Part shown: positions 52,500-60,003 of the stretch, in pieces
Position numbering within the stretch: position 1 is the stretch's first letter
Layout: every line of letters starts with the position of its first letter
Source of the DNA: JAUNKE01 sp041853585
GTDB lineage: Bacteria; Bacillota; Clostridia; Peptostreptococcales; Filifactoraceae
Length of the DNA stretch: 64,000 nt
Reading direction: 5' to 3'
Assembly (NCBI GenBank): GCA_041853585.1
Contig: JBGZSM010000056.1
Coordinates: 24,664-88,663, forward strand
Notes under the pieces: model-generated
What the model was told of the DNA's origin: nothing
The model's input: only the letters and a program-made list of their open reading frames with translations
The model's database searches: none
Made by a program: the position numbers and the translations under genes

Positions 52500-53216
52500 A
52501 TGTTTGGAGAACAAGTATTAGTGAGCAGTGTTTTTGTAGCAGGGTTGCTTTCGTTTTTTGCCCCATGTACCTTTCCGCTAATTCCGGTATATGTCGGCTT
52601 GCTGACGGATGAGGAAGGAGAGTATGGAAAAAGAAAAATCGGTAAGCTTGAAATTAACATCGGGGCGATAATCAAAACGGTAACCTTCGTGCTCGGGTTA
52701 TCAACCAGTTTTGTGATATTGGGCTTCGGTGCGGGCTTCTTAGGCAAGGCAATCAACAGTCGATGGATTTTGGTCGGCGCAGGATTTTTGGTAACGATTT
52801 TGGGAATTCATCAAATGGACATTATCAAAATCAAATCCTTGGATAAGGTAAAAGGAATTCAAATCAAGAATACCAAGACCAAGGCGCTGGGAACTTACCT
52901 GATGGGAATTTCGTTCAGCTTGGGATGGACGCCATGTGTCGGACCGGTTTTGGGAGCGGTTTTGGTAACATCGGCAAGTAGCGGACAGGAATTCTACGGT
53001 GCATTCTTAATGTTGGTTTACTCCATCGGACTGATGATCCCATTCTTGGTGATGGCGATTGCATCCGGTGTGCTGCTTGCAAAAATGACTTTCCTTGAAA
53101 AGCATTTGACAACGATTAAAAGAGTCGGCGGAGCATTGGTAGCAATCATGGGAATCATTTTGATGAGCAATCAGCTGACGACACTCACCGTTTTTGTGGA
53201 AAATCTTTTCGGTTAA
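52500..53216 (+). CDS. ccdA: Thiol-disulfide transport protein CcdA
   Basis: The 238-residue protein has six helices and carries electrons across the membrane from cytoplasmic thioredoxin. Its redox cysteines lie in LLSFFAPCTFPLIPVYVGLL (helix 1) and FSLGWTPCVGPVLGAVLV (helix 4), the standard CcdA/DsbD positions. The start at 52500 has AAAAGGAGAAG upstream; an ATG at 52458 precedes that site. It should reduce the thioredoxin-like lipoprotein encoded next, which in turn recycles MsrAB. Confidence 0.93.
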   Translation: MFGEQVLVSSVFVAGLLSFFAPCTFPLIPVYVGLLTDEEGEYGKRKIGKLEINIGAIIKTVTFVLGLSTSFVILGFGAGFLGKAINSRWILVGAGFLVTILGIHQMDIIKIKSLDKVKGIQIKNTKTKALGTYLMGISFSLGWTPCVGPVLGAVLVTSASSGQEFYGAFLMLVYSIGLMIPFLVMAIASGVLLAKMTFLEKHLTTIKRVGGALVAIMGIILMSNQLTTLTVFVENLFG

Positions 53217-53273
53217 TTTGAGAAGCATTATAATAGAAGAAACAGATTAAACGGGGATAAAGAAACAAGAAAA

Positions 53274-53363
53274 GAAGAAACAAAAAGAGAAGAAACAAAA
53301 AGAGAAGAAACAAAAAGAGAAGAAACAAAAAGAGAAGAAACAAAAAGAGAAGAAACAAAAAGA
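53274..53363 (+). repeat. 15-bp tandem repeat, six copies, between ccdA and the thioredoxin gene
   Basis: The unit gaagaaacaaaaaga repeats perfectly from 53274 in 15-base steps, with partial copies on each side. It is almost entirely purine on the plus strand. It is non-coding by context; a frame of Lys/Glu/Gln/Thr repeats is open but has no start or conserved extension. Confidence 0.9.
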
Positions 53364-53471
53364 GAACAAAGAAACAGCTTATAATCGCGGGAAAATCCTG
53401 CGCAGAAAATAATAAAACAAATTTTATAAAAAGAAATGAAAAAGAAATATTAAAAAAGAGGAGAAATGAAG

Positions 53472-54221
53472 ATGAAAAGTTTAAAAATGGCGATGATTTT
53501 GGGAGTATCCGTATTGGCGTTGACAGCATGTGGAGCGAAAGCGGCAACCAATGCACAAGATAATATGGAGACGGCAAAGACCGAGCAAACACAGATGATG
53601 GACGATAAATCGGAAGATAAAATGTCGGGTGACAAGATGAAAGAAAATATGTCCGACAAGAAGATGATGGACGACAAAAAAGATCATGACAAAATATCCG
53701 GTGACAAGATGAAAGACAAAATATCCGATAAAAAAATGATGGACGACAAGAAGATGATGGACGATAAAAAAGTGACCAAGAGCGTTGAGAAAATGAATCA
53801 GGGAGATATTGCTCCGGATATGATTCTTAAAGACAAAGACGGCAAAGAAGTTAAATTGAGTCAGATGACCGGAAAGAAAGTTTATGTAAAATTCTGGGCT
53901 TCATGGTGTCCAATCTGCTTGTCAGGACTTGAAGAACTGAACGAGTTGGCAGGACAAAACAACGACTTTGAAATCGTTACGGTAGTTGCACCGAACATCA
54001 ACGGTGAGAAAAGCAAAGAAGACTTTATCAAATGGTTTGAAGGTCTTGGACACAAAAACATCAAAGTGCTTTATGATGAAACAGGCGATTCGATTAAAAA
54101 CTACGGCGTGAGAGCGTATCCGACTTCCGTAGTGGTAGGCTCTGACGGAGTGCTTATCGGAGTTCAGCCGGGACATTTATCAGCAGATATGATCAAAGAT
54201 GCATTTACAAAAGTAAAATAG
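53472..54221 (+). CDS. TlpA/ResA-like thioredoxin lipoprotein
   Basis: The 249-residue lipoprotein has a lipobox LTAC (Cys20), then a 90-residue linker made of Asp/Lys/Met repeats (SGDKMK, DKKMMDDKK) and a thioredoxin domain with active site WCPIC (Cys146, Cys149) and cis-Pro in VRAYPTSVVV. It should accept electrons from CcdA and reduce extracellular MsrAB. The Met-rich linker is itself oxidisable and repetitive. The ATG at 53472 is favoured over 53466, which lies too close to GAGGAGA. msrAB follows 16 bases later. Confidence 0.92.
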   Translation: MKSLKMAMILGVSVLALTACGAKAATNAQDNMETAKTEQTQMMDDKSEDKMSGDKMKENMSDKKMMDDKKDHDKISGDKMKDKISDKKMMDDKKMMDDKKVTKSVEKMNQGDIAPDMILKDKDGKEVKLSQMTGKKVYVKFWASWCPICLSGLEELNELAGQNNDFEIVTVVAPNINGEKSKEDFIKWFEGLGHKNIKVLYDETGDSIKNYGVRAYPTSVVVGSDGVLIGVQPGHLSADMIKDAFTKVK

Positions 54222-54237
54222 AGAATGGAGGTTGTTT

Positions 54238-55377
54238 ATGAGATTACCGATAATACTGGGGGCTGCGGTCGTTGCGCTGGGAATTTTTACAGCATGCACA
54301 CAGGCTGCAACGAAGAAAGAAGATCCCGTAAGCAATGCAGATAACAAAATTCAATTTAAACCGATTATTACTGAAAACAAAAAATCAGGACTTCCGGAGA
54401 ATCCGAACGACAAGATTGATTACAGCAAAGCGAATTTGAAAGAAATTTATCTTGCCGGCGGATGCTTCTGGGGACTGGAAGCATATCTTGAAAGAGTTTA
54501 CGGCGTTGCGGACGCAGTGAGCGGATATGCGAATGGAAATACAAAAAATCCGAAGTATGAGGATTTAATTTACAAAGGCAGTGGCCATGCCGAAACGGTC
54601 AAAGTTGTCTATGACCCAAGCAAAGTGACACTTGAAACCTTGCTCTCCTACTACCTTAAAGTTGTTGACCCCACAAGTCTGAACAAGCAGGGAAATGACC
54701 GCGGCACTCAATATAGATCCGGTATTTATTTTACCGACCCTAAAGAAGAACAGGTTGCACAAAAGATTTTAAAAGAGGAACAAAAGAAATATGACAAACC
54801 CATCGTAGTCGAGGTTCTCCCACTGAAAGACTTCACGATGGCGGAGGAATATCATCAGGACTATCTTGAGAAAAATCCGAATGGCTACTGTCATATTGAT
54901 GTTCATCAAGCAACAGAGGTAATCATCGACCCGGCGAAATATCCGAAACCATCCGATGAAGAGCTGCGAAAAAAACTGACTGATATTCAGTATAAAGTGA
55001 CCCAAGAAAATGATACTGAAAGAGCTTTTTCAAATGAATATTGGGATAACAAAGCGCCGGGGATTTATGTCGATGTTGCAACGGGCGAGCCGCTATTTAT
55101 ATCAACGGACAAATTTGACTCAGGATGCGGTTGGCCAAGTTTTGCAAAGCCGATTGAAAAAAATGTCGTGACATATCATAAGGACACTAGCTATAATATG
55201 GTTAGAGTCGAAGTGAGAGGTCGCACGGGACAATCCCATTTGGGCCATGTATTTGAAGACGGTCCGAAGGAGCTTGGCGGATTGCGATACTGTATCAACA
55301 GTGCAGCCATTCGATTCATCCCATTAGAAGAAATGAAAGAACAAGGGTATGAATACTTGATGTATTTAATCCGATAG
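54238..55377 (+). CDS. msrAB: Lipoprotein methionine sulfoxide reductase MsrA-MsrB fusion
   Basis: The 379-residue surface lipoprotein (lipobox FTAC, Cys20) has an MsrA domain with the catalytic Cys76 in LAGGCFWGLEAYLERVYG and an MsrB domain with SGCGWPSFAKPI, VRGRTGQSHLGHVFEDG and the catalytic Cys in LRYCINSAAIRFIP. It repairs S- and R-methionine sulfoxide in exported proteins. Together with CcdA and the thioredoxin lipoprotein it forms a complete extracytoplasmic repair chain, as described for pneumococcus and fusobacteria. GGAGG precedes ATG 54238; an in-frame TTG at 54232 is not needed. Confidence 0.95.
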   Translation: MRLPIILGAAVVALGIFTACTQAATKKEDPVSNADNKIQFKPIITENKKSGLPENPNDKIDYSKANLKEIYLAGGCFWGLEAYLERVYGVADAVSGYANGNTKNPKYEDLIYKGSGHAETVKVVYDPSKVTLETLLSYYLKVVDPTSLNKQGNDRGTQYRSGIYFTDPKEEQVAQKILKEEQKKYDKPIVVEVLPLKDFTMAEEYHQDYLEKNPNGYCHIDVHQATEVIIDPAKYPKPSDEELRKKLTDIQYKVTQENDTERAFSNEYWDNKAPGIYVDVATGEPLFISTDKFDSGCGWPSFAKPIEKNVVTYHKDTSYNMVRVEVRGRTGQSHLGHVFEDGPKELGGLRYCINSAAIRFIPLEEMKEQGYEYLMYLIR

Positions 55378-55389
55378 GAGAAACACAGA

Positions 55390-56172
55390 ATGTATAAGTT
55401 GCTAATTGTTGATGATGAACCATTGATTCGGCGAGGGATAAAATCTCTCGCCAATTTGTCTACCATCGGAATCGCCGAAATCGTTGAGGCGGAAAGTGGA
55501 GAAGAAGCGATTGAAATGGTGGAAGAACACAAACCGGATTTAATAATTATGGATATCAATATGCCGCAGATGGACGGATTGACCGCCTCCGCCACCATCA
55601 AGGAGCGATATCCCGAAATTTTAATCATCATCTTGACGGGCTATGACTACTTTGAATATGCCCAAACCGCTATTCGTGCGAAAGTGGACGACTATATTCT
55701 CAAGCCGATTTCCAAAACGGATATTGAAATTGTGCTGACCAAAATAGTCAAACTACTTAACGAGAGAAACAAACAGAATGAATTTGAAAAATTATCCGAA
55801 GGCGAAGAAATAATCATAGAAGAAGGAGCGAACAATATGACAGACCTGGTAACCACGATTACCGAATATATGAAAGAAAATATGTACTCACCGGATCACT
55901 CACTTTCTAAAATGGCGAGTGACATCGGTTTCAACAGCAGCTATCTGAGCGGAATCGTCAAACAGATTTACGGCGTACCGTTTCAGGATTATGTAAACAA
56001 AAAACGAATGGAAAGAGCGAAGTTGCTATTGCTTTCCACACCGATGAAAAATTATGAGGTGGCGGAATCAATCGGAATCGAAGATGTCAATTATTTTGTA
56101 ACCAAATTTAAAAAAGCATGGGGAATCACTCCGAAACAATATCGACAAGGTGCTCAATCCAATGAAAACTAA
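55390..56172 (+). CDS. Response regulator, YesN/AraC type
   Basis: The 260-residue protein has a receiver domain (LLIVDDEPLIRRGIKSL; phosphorylated Asp55 in IIMDINMPQMDG; switch residues ILTGYDYF; Lys in YILKPIS) and a C-terminal AraC-type double helix-turn-helix (SLSKMASDIGFNSSYLSGIV, FQDYVNKKRMERAKLLLLST, TPKQYRQ). It is 12 bases after msrAB with ATAGGAG upstream. The kinase gene overlaps its end by 11 bases. Co-transcription with msrAB suggests that it controls the repair operon; the direct repeats at 52378-52410 are candidate sites. Confidence 0.92.
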   Translation: MYKLLIVDDEPLIRRGIKSLANLSTIGIAEIVEAESGEEAIEMVEEHKPDLIIMDINMPQMDGLTASATIKERYPEILIIILTGYDYFEYAQTAIRAKVDDYILKPISKTDIEIVLTKIVKLLNERNKQNEFEKLSEGEEIIIEEGANNMTDLVTTITEYMKENMYSPDHSLSKMASDIGFNSSYLSGIVKQIYGVPFQDYVNKKRMERAKLLLLSTPMKNYEVAESIGIEDVNYFVTKFKKAWGITPKQYRQGAQSNEN

Positions 56173-57943
56173 AGGCTTTTTTTCAAGACTCAATGTTCGA
56201 ATCGCGTTTTACTTCTTTGTGATATCTTCAATGATTGTCATTCTTTTCTCGGTGGTTGCGTATTATTCCGCATCCAAAATCATGTTGGAGAATCGGCAGA
56301 AGCAAACCAATGATTCCATCGTACAGGCGAGCGATTATATCTCATCCTACTTGGATAAAATCAAAGGATTGAGCGATTTGATAGCCATGCATCCCAATAC
56401 GAAGGACGCGCTTCGTCAAGATGACGGGAAGGCCATCGAATCGTTGGCGGGCATGGTCAACATCACCGCCGAAAGCGACCCGCGAATTCAATCCATCGCC
56501 GTGATTTCCAAAAACGGATTTGCCATCACGAGCGACAGCAATATGGCGATTCCACTATCCGACAACATGATGGAAGAATCATGGTATAAAGGCGCACTCA
56601 AAAATAAACAAATGCCGACCATCACATCGATAAGGCGCGGTGATTTTACGATGGACAAATCCAGCCGGGTCATCTCCATCAGCCATGAAATCATCGGCGA
56701 GGATAAAAATCATCTCGGTGTGGTGCTGATTGACATTTCCTATCGTTTTATCGAAGACTATATTTCGACATTGGATCTTGGAGAAAAGGGCTACACCTAC
56801 ATTTTGGATTCCAACAACAAGGTGCTTTATCATCCCGATGAAGAAATATTTGCCGACGAGAAACGCGCAAGAGAATTGATTGATTTGAGCAATGAAACCA
56901 ATATCATCAGCAGCCGGGAATATGTTGTAACCAAGCATCGTATTCCGCATTCGGATTGGCTGTTGGTCGGCGTATCCTCAATGGAAGATGTGGATGCGCT
57001 CAAAACAAAACTCATCGACACGATTGTTTGGCTCGGCGGACTCATCATTTTATCGAGTATCGTCATCAGCTTCTTGGTATCCCGCCGATTGACTCGTCCG
57101 ATTGTCGAACTTCAAAATGCGATGAAGGAATTGGACGAAAGCTGGGGACATATTCGGGTCGAGCGACACACACCGCTTGAAATTTCCGAGCTTGCCAAAG
57201 AATACAATGCCTTGCTCGATAGAATACAGATGCTGACTCAGGATATTTCGCAAAAAGAAAATGCCAAGCGGATTTTTGAGCTCAAAGCCTTACAGAGTCA
57301 AATCAATCCGCATTTCTTATACAATACCTTGGATACGATTTTGTGGTTGGCGGAATTCGGCGAAAATGAAAAAGTGGTCGAGGTCAGCAAGGCGCTTGGC
57401 GAAATGCTCCGACTCTCGCTCAACATCAACCAAAACGCCGTACCGCTCGAGCAGGAAATCGCCCATGTCAAAAATTATTTGCGCATTCAGCAGCAGCGCT
57501 ACGAAGATAAAATCAACTACACGATTGAAGGAAATGAAGAGCTTCTCATCGCATCGGTGCCGAAGCTCATACTCCAGCCCATTGTCGAAAATTCCATCTA
57601 TCATGGCATTCGTCCGAAAAAAGGGAAGGGACATATCGACATCAAATATTGGCGCGAGGAAGATGATTTGATGATAACGGTGGAAGACGACGGCTTGGGA
57701 TACAATCCGTCTCGTGAAGAAGAAGACCACAATTTAATCAAGACCAAGCTGGGCGGCATCGGCATGAGCAATGTTGACCAGCGCATCCGAATTTTGTGCG
57801 GTGAAGATTACGGAATCGAAGTGAAAAATCGGGAGAGCGGCGGAACCATCGTGCGCTATCGCATCATGCTCTGTCCGAAAATCATGGAGCAGGATAAAAT
57901 TCAGAATCGTAAAATCGGACTTTGTCATCAAAGTCAGGAATAA
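56162..57943 (+). CDS. Sensor histidine kinase, YesM (HPK7) type
   Basis: The 593-residue kinase has a first helix (IAFYFFVISSMIVILFSVVA), an extracellular Cache-type sensor of about 240 residues (GVVLIDISYRFIEDYIS, YTYILDSNNKVLYHP), a second helix near 285-305, HAMP, then the HPK7 phosphoacceptor with His384 in LQSQINPHFLYNTLDTI and an ATPase with the N box LQPIVENSIYHGI and GGIGMSN. The ATG at 56162 has AAGGTG nine bases upstream. It probably senses an extracellular signal linked to oxidative damage or a ligand; the Cache fold suggests a small molecule. Confidence 0.92.
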   Translation: MKTKGFFSRLNVRIAFYFFVISSMIVILFSVVAYYSASKIMLENRQKQTNDSIVQASDYISSYLDKIKGLSDLIAMHPNTKDALRQDDGKAIESLAGMVNITAESDPRIQSIAVISKNGFAITSDSNMAIPLSDNMMEESWYKGALKNKQMPTITSIRRGDFTMDKSSRVISISHEIIGEDKNHLGVVLIDISYRFIEDYISTLDLGEKGYTYILDSNNKVLYHPDEEIFADEKRARELIDLSNETNIISSREYVVTKHRIPHSDWLLVGVSSMEDVDALKTKLIDTIVWLGGLIILSSIVISFLVSRRLTRPIVELQNAMKELDESWGHIRVERHTPLEISELAKEYNALLDRIQMLTQDISQKENAKRIFELKALQSQINPHFLYNTLDTILWLAEFGENEKVVEVSKALGEMLRLSLNINQNAVPLEQEIAHVKNYLRIQQQRYEDKINYTIEGNEELLIASVPKLILQPIVENSIYHGIRPKKGKGHIDIKYWREEDDLMITVEDDGLGYNPSREEEDHNLIKTKLGGIGMSNVDQRIRILCGEDYGIEVKNRESGGTIVRYRIMLCPKIMEQDKIQNRKIGLCHQSQE

Positions 57944-57967
57944 TAAATCACAGTTGCAAAAGTTTGT

Positions 57968-58004
57968 AAAAAATGGCAAGCTCAAAAGAGTAAGCCATTT
58001 TTTT
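57968..58004 (+). terminator. Terminator, AAAATGGC-hairpin family, copy 3
   Basis: aaaaaatggc-aagctc-aaaa-gagtaa-gccattttttt, closing the ccdA-to-kinase operon. Confidence 0.85.
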
Positions 58005-58363
58005 GATTCTTTCCAAATCCGTCATCTATACGAAAACCCAATAAACTCCGGAGAGAAATCACTCTTTTTCCATTCCGATGGAAGGGCGGAACAAGAGATT
58101 ACGAACCTAACCAAATTTTTGAGCAAAGCGATAAAAATTTTTGGTAGCTTCCATGGGTTGGCGAGATATACAGCGACCAACAAGCGATTGTATGTCCGTA
58201 ACGACCTGCCATCGTTCCCTACGAGGTCAGAAGCAACGAACAGTTATTCAAAATACAAATTGTTGATAACTGTTTTTTCGAATGGGTTTTGGTATTAATG
58301 ATTTTTATTAAAAAAACAATGCTCCTGATTTTTCGATTAGGAAGATAATATATTGGCTATTTC
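58005..58363. other. Intergenic region before hipBA
   Basis: About 360 bases without a credible gene. The only open frame starts inside the preceding terminator and lacks a ribosome site. A stretch at 58342-58348 (agataat) repeats the half-site of the hipB operator, 42 bases upstream of it. Confidence 0.4.
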
Positions 58364-58392
58364 TTGCAAAAAAAGATGAAATGAGATAAAAT
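58364..58392 (+). promoter_or_regulatory. Promoter of hipBA
   Basis: TTGCAA (58364-58369), a 17-base spacer and TAAAAT (58387-58392). The transcription start is expected at 58398-58400, at the ATG itself. Confidence 0.7.
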
Positions 58393-58399
58393 ATTATCT
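58384..58399 (+). promoter_or_regulatory. Palindromic operator, probable HipB site
   Basis: AGATAAAATATTATCT, arms AGATAA/TTATCT, overlaps the -10 and touches the start codon, so a bound HipB would block transcription. Confidence 0.65.
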
Positions 58400-58681
58400 A
58401 TGAACGATATCTATTTTTTAAAATCTCCTGCGGATATTAACAAAGATATAGCGAACCGAATGAGAGCACGAAGAAAGGAGAAAAAATTATCTCAGACCGA
58501 ATTAAGCACAAGGTCGGATGTCAGCCTGGGTTCTTTGAAACGCTTTGAAAGTACCGGGGAAATATCATTGTCCTCTCTGATTAAAGTCGCTTTCGCTCTT
58601 GGATGTGAAGACGATTTTGAACATCTTTTCGCCAAGAAAAAATATCTGTCCATTCGGGAGGTAATCGATGAACAAGTATAG
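58400..58681 (+). CDS. hipB: HipB-type antitoxin, XRE helix-turn-helix protein
   Basis: The 93-residue protein has an XRE helix-turn-helix at residues 18-72 (MRARRKEKKLSQTELSTRSD, VSLGSLKRFESTG). As antitoxin it should bind the operator just upstream and the HipA kinase. No ribosome site precedes ATG 58400, and the promoter places transcription start at or within two bases of the ATG, so a leaderless mRNA is predicted. An internal ATG at codon 21 also lacks a ribosome site. The gene overlaps hipA by 14 bases. Confidence 0.85.
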   Translation: MNDIYFLKSPADINKDIANRMRARRKEKKLSQTELSTRSDVSLGSLKRFESTGEISLSSLIKVAFALGCEDDFEHLFAKKKYLSIREVIDEQV

Positions 58682-59792
58682 TTTGTTGAATGTATTTATT
58701 GAAGAGCGTAAGGTGGGGACACTTGCAAAAACAAATGATTATCGGATTGCATTCGAATATGACCCCGCTTGGATTGAGAATGGCTTTTCAATCAGTCCTT
58801 TTTCACTCCCTCTTCAGAAAGAAGTGTTTATTCCTAAAAAATATGAGACTTTTGAAGGGCTTTTTGGTGTGTTTTCCGATAGTTTGCCCGACGGTTGGGG
58901 ACGATTGCTCGTCGATCGATTGCTACGCCAAAACAAGTTAAACCCAACTCAAGTGGAAAGTCTCGAACGATTGTCAATCGTAGGGAAAAGTGGAATGGGC
59001 GCATTGACTTATCATCCGGAAAAATCATTTTCCATATCTCAAAGCAATCTCTCTTTCGATCAGATTGCCGAGGAATGTGAAAAAATTTTTGAGTCTCACG
59101 AATCCGAAAATCTGGACGAGATTTTTCATATGGGCGGTTCTTCCGGTGGGGCACGCCCAAAGATTTTTTATACGATGGAAGACGAAGAATGGATTGTGAA
59201 ATTCCCGTCTTCAATGGATGATAAGAACATCGGTGCTCAGGAATATGAGTATGCCCTTTGTGCTAAAGAATGCGGTATCGAGATGGCGGAGGTAAAATTG
59301 CTCCCCTCTTTGAAGAACACAGGCTACTTTGCGACCAAGCGTTTTGATCGTCGAGGGACAAAGCGAATCCACATGATTTCAGCATCCGGTCTTTTGGAAA
59401 TCTCGCATCGCTTGCCGAATTTAGATTACAATATTTTGATGAAACTGACCATGAAGCTCTGTAATGACTATTGTGAAGTGGAAAAACTATATCGTCTGAT
59501 GTGTTTCAATGTATTTGCACATAATCGGGATGACCATTCCAAAAACTTTTCCTTCTTATTTGATGAAGGACGGTGGAGGCTATCTCCCGCATACGATTTG
59601 ACTTTTAGTTCTTCGATTGGCGGAGAACATGCAACGACGATCGATGGTAATGGAAAGAATCCTTCGGTAGAGGACTTGCTTTCTGTTGCAAAAAATATCA
59701 AATTGGATTTGAAAAAAGCACAAAAAATCATTGTGCAAACTCAAGAAGCCGTCTATTCGATGCTTGGAGAATATATTAAAAGTTTTATATAA
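58668..59792 (+). CDS. hipA: HipA-family serine/threonine kinase toxin
   Basis: The 374-residue protein has the N-terminal HipA domain (GLFGVFSDSLPDGWGRLLVD), the Gly/Ser nucleotide loop HMGGSSGGARPKIF, the substrate/ATP region EWIVKFPSS, the catalytic segment VFAHNRDDHSKNFSFL (Asp and Asn) and the metal-binding Asp in SPAYDLTFS. E. coli HipA phosphorylates glutamyl-tRNA synthetase and causes dormancy; the target here may differ. The start overlaps hipB, with GGGAGG 5-7 bases upstream, so translation is coupled to the antitoxin. Confidence 0.92.
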   Translation: MNKYSLLNVFIEERKVGTLAKTNDYRIAFEYDPAWIENGFSISPFSLPLQKEVFIPKKYETFEGLFGVFSDSLPDGWGRLLVDRLLRQNKLNPTQVESLERLSIVGKSGMGALTYHPEKSFSISQSNLSFDQIAEECEKIFESHESENLDEIFHMGGSSGGARPKIFYTMEDEEWIVKFPSSMDDKNIGAQEYEYALCAKECGIEMAEVKLLPSLKNTGYFATKRFDRRGTKRIHMISASGLLEISHRLPNLDYNILMKLTMKLCNDYCEVEKLYRLMCFNVFAHNRDDHSKNFSFLFDEGRWRLSPAYDLTFSSSIGGEHATTIDGNGKNPSVEDLLSVAKNIKLDLKKAQKIIVQTQEAVYSMLGEYIKSFI

Positions 59793-59940
59793 AGATTTTG
59801 GGCTTGGGGTCAATCGGCTTCGAGTCTTTTTTATTTGCAAACAAAAAAGTGATTGTGAAGCAAGGCTTGGATAGAAGGAATCGCTTTTTCGATTGAAAGA
59901 AAATTAACATCAATATGTAGGGTTTTGTTATAAAAAAATG

Positions 59941-59969
59941 TTTCCATTCCACAACATATATGGTATAGT
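59941..59969 (+). promoter_or_regulatory. Putative promoter of nrdAB with an NrdR-like box
   Basis: TTTCCA, 17 bases, TATAGT (59964-59969). acaacatatatggtat (59951-59966) matches 12 of 16 positions of the NrdR consensus and overlaps the promoter. A second box at the usual 30-base distance was not found. Confidence 0.45.
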
Positions 59970-60003
59970 AGTATGGATAAAAAAATTTACAGGGAGATTA
60001 TCA

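Noticed and set aside
53185..53592. Minus-strand frame encoding a Leu/Phe repeat protein
   Set aside because: It is the antisense reading of the 15-bp polypurine repeat and runs into ccdA and the thioredoxin gene without a ribosome site.
57954..58298. A 114-codon frame after the histidine kinase
   Set aside because: It begins in front of, and reads through, a strong terminator hairpin, has no ribosome site, and the composition is not protein-like.
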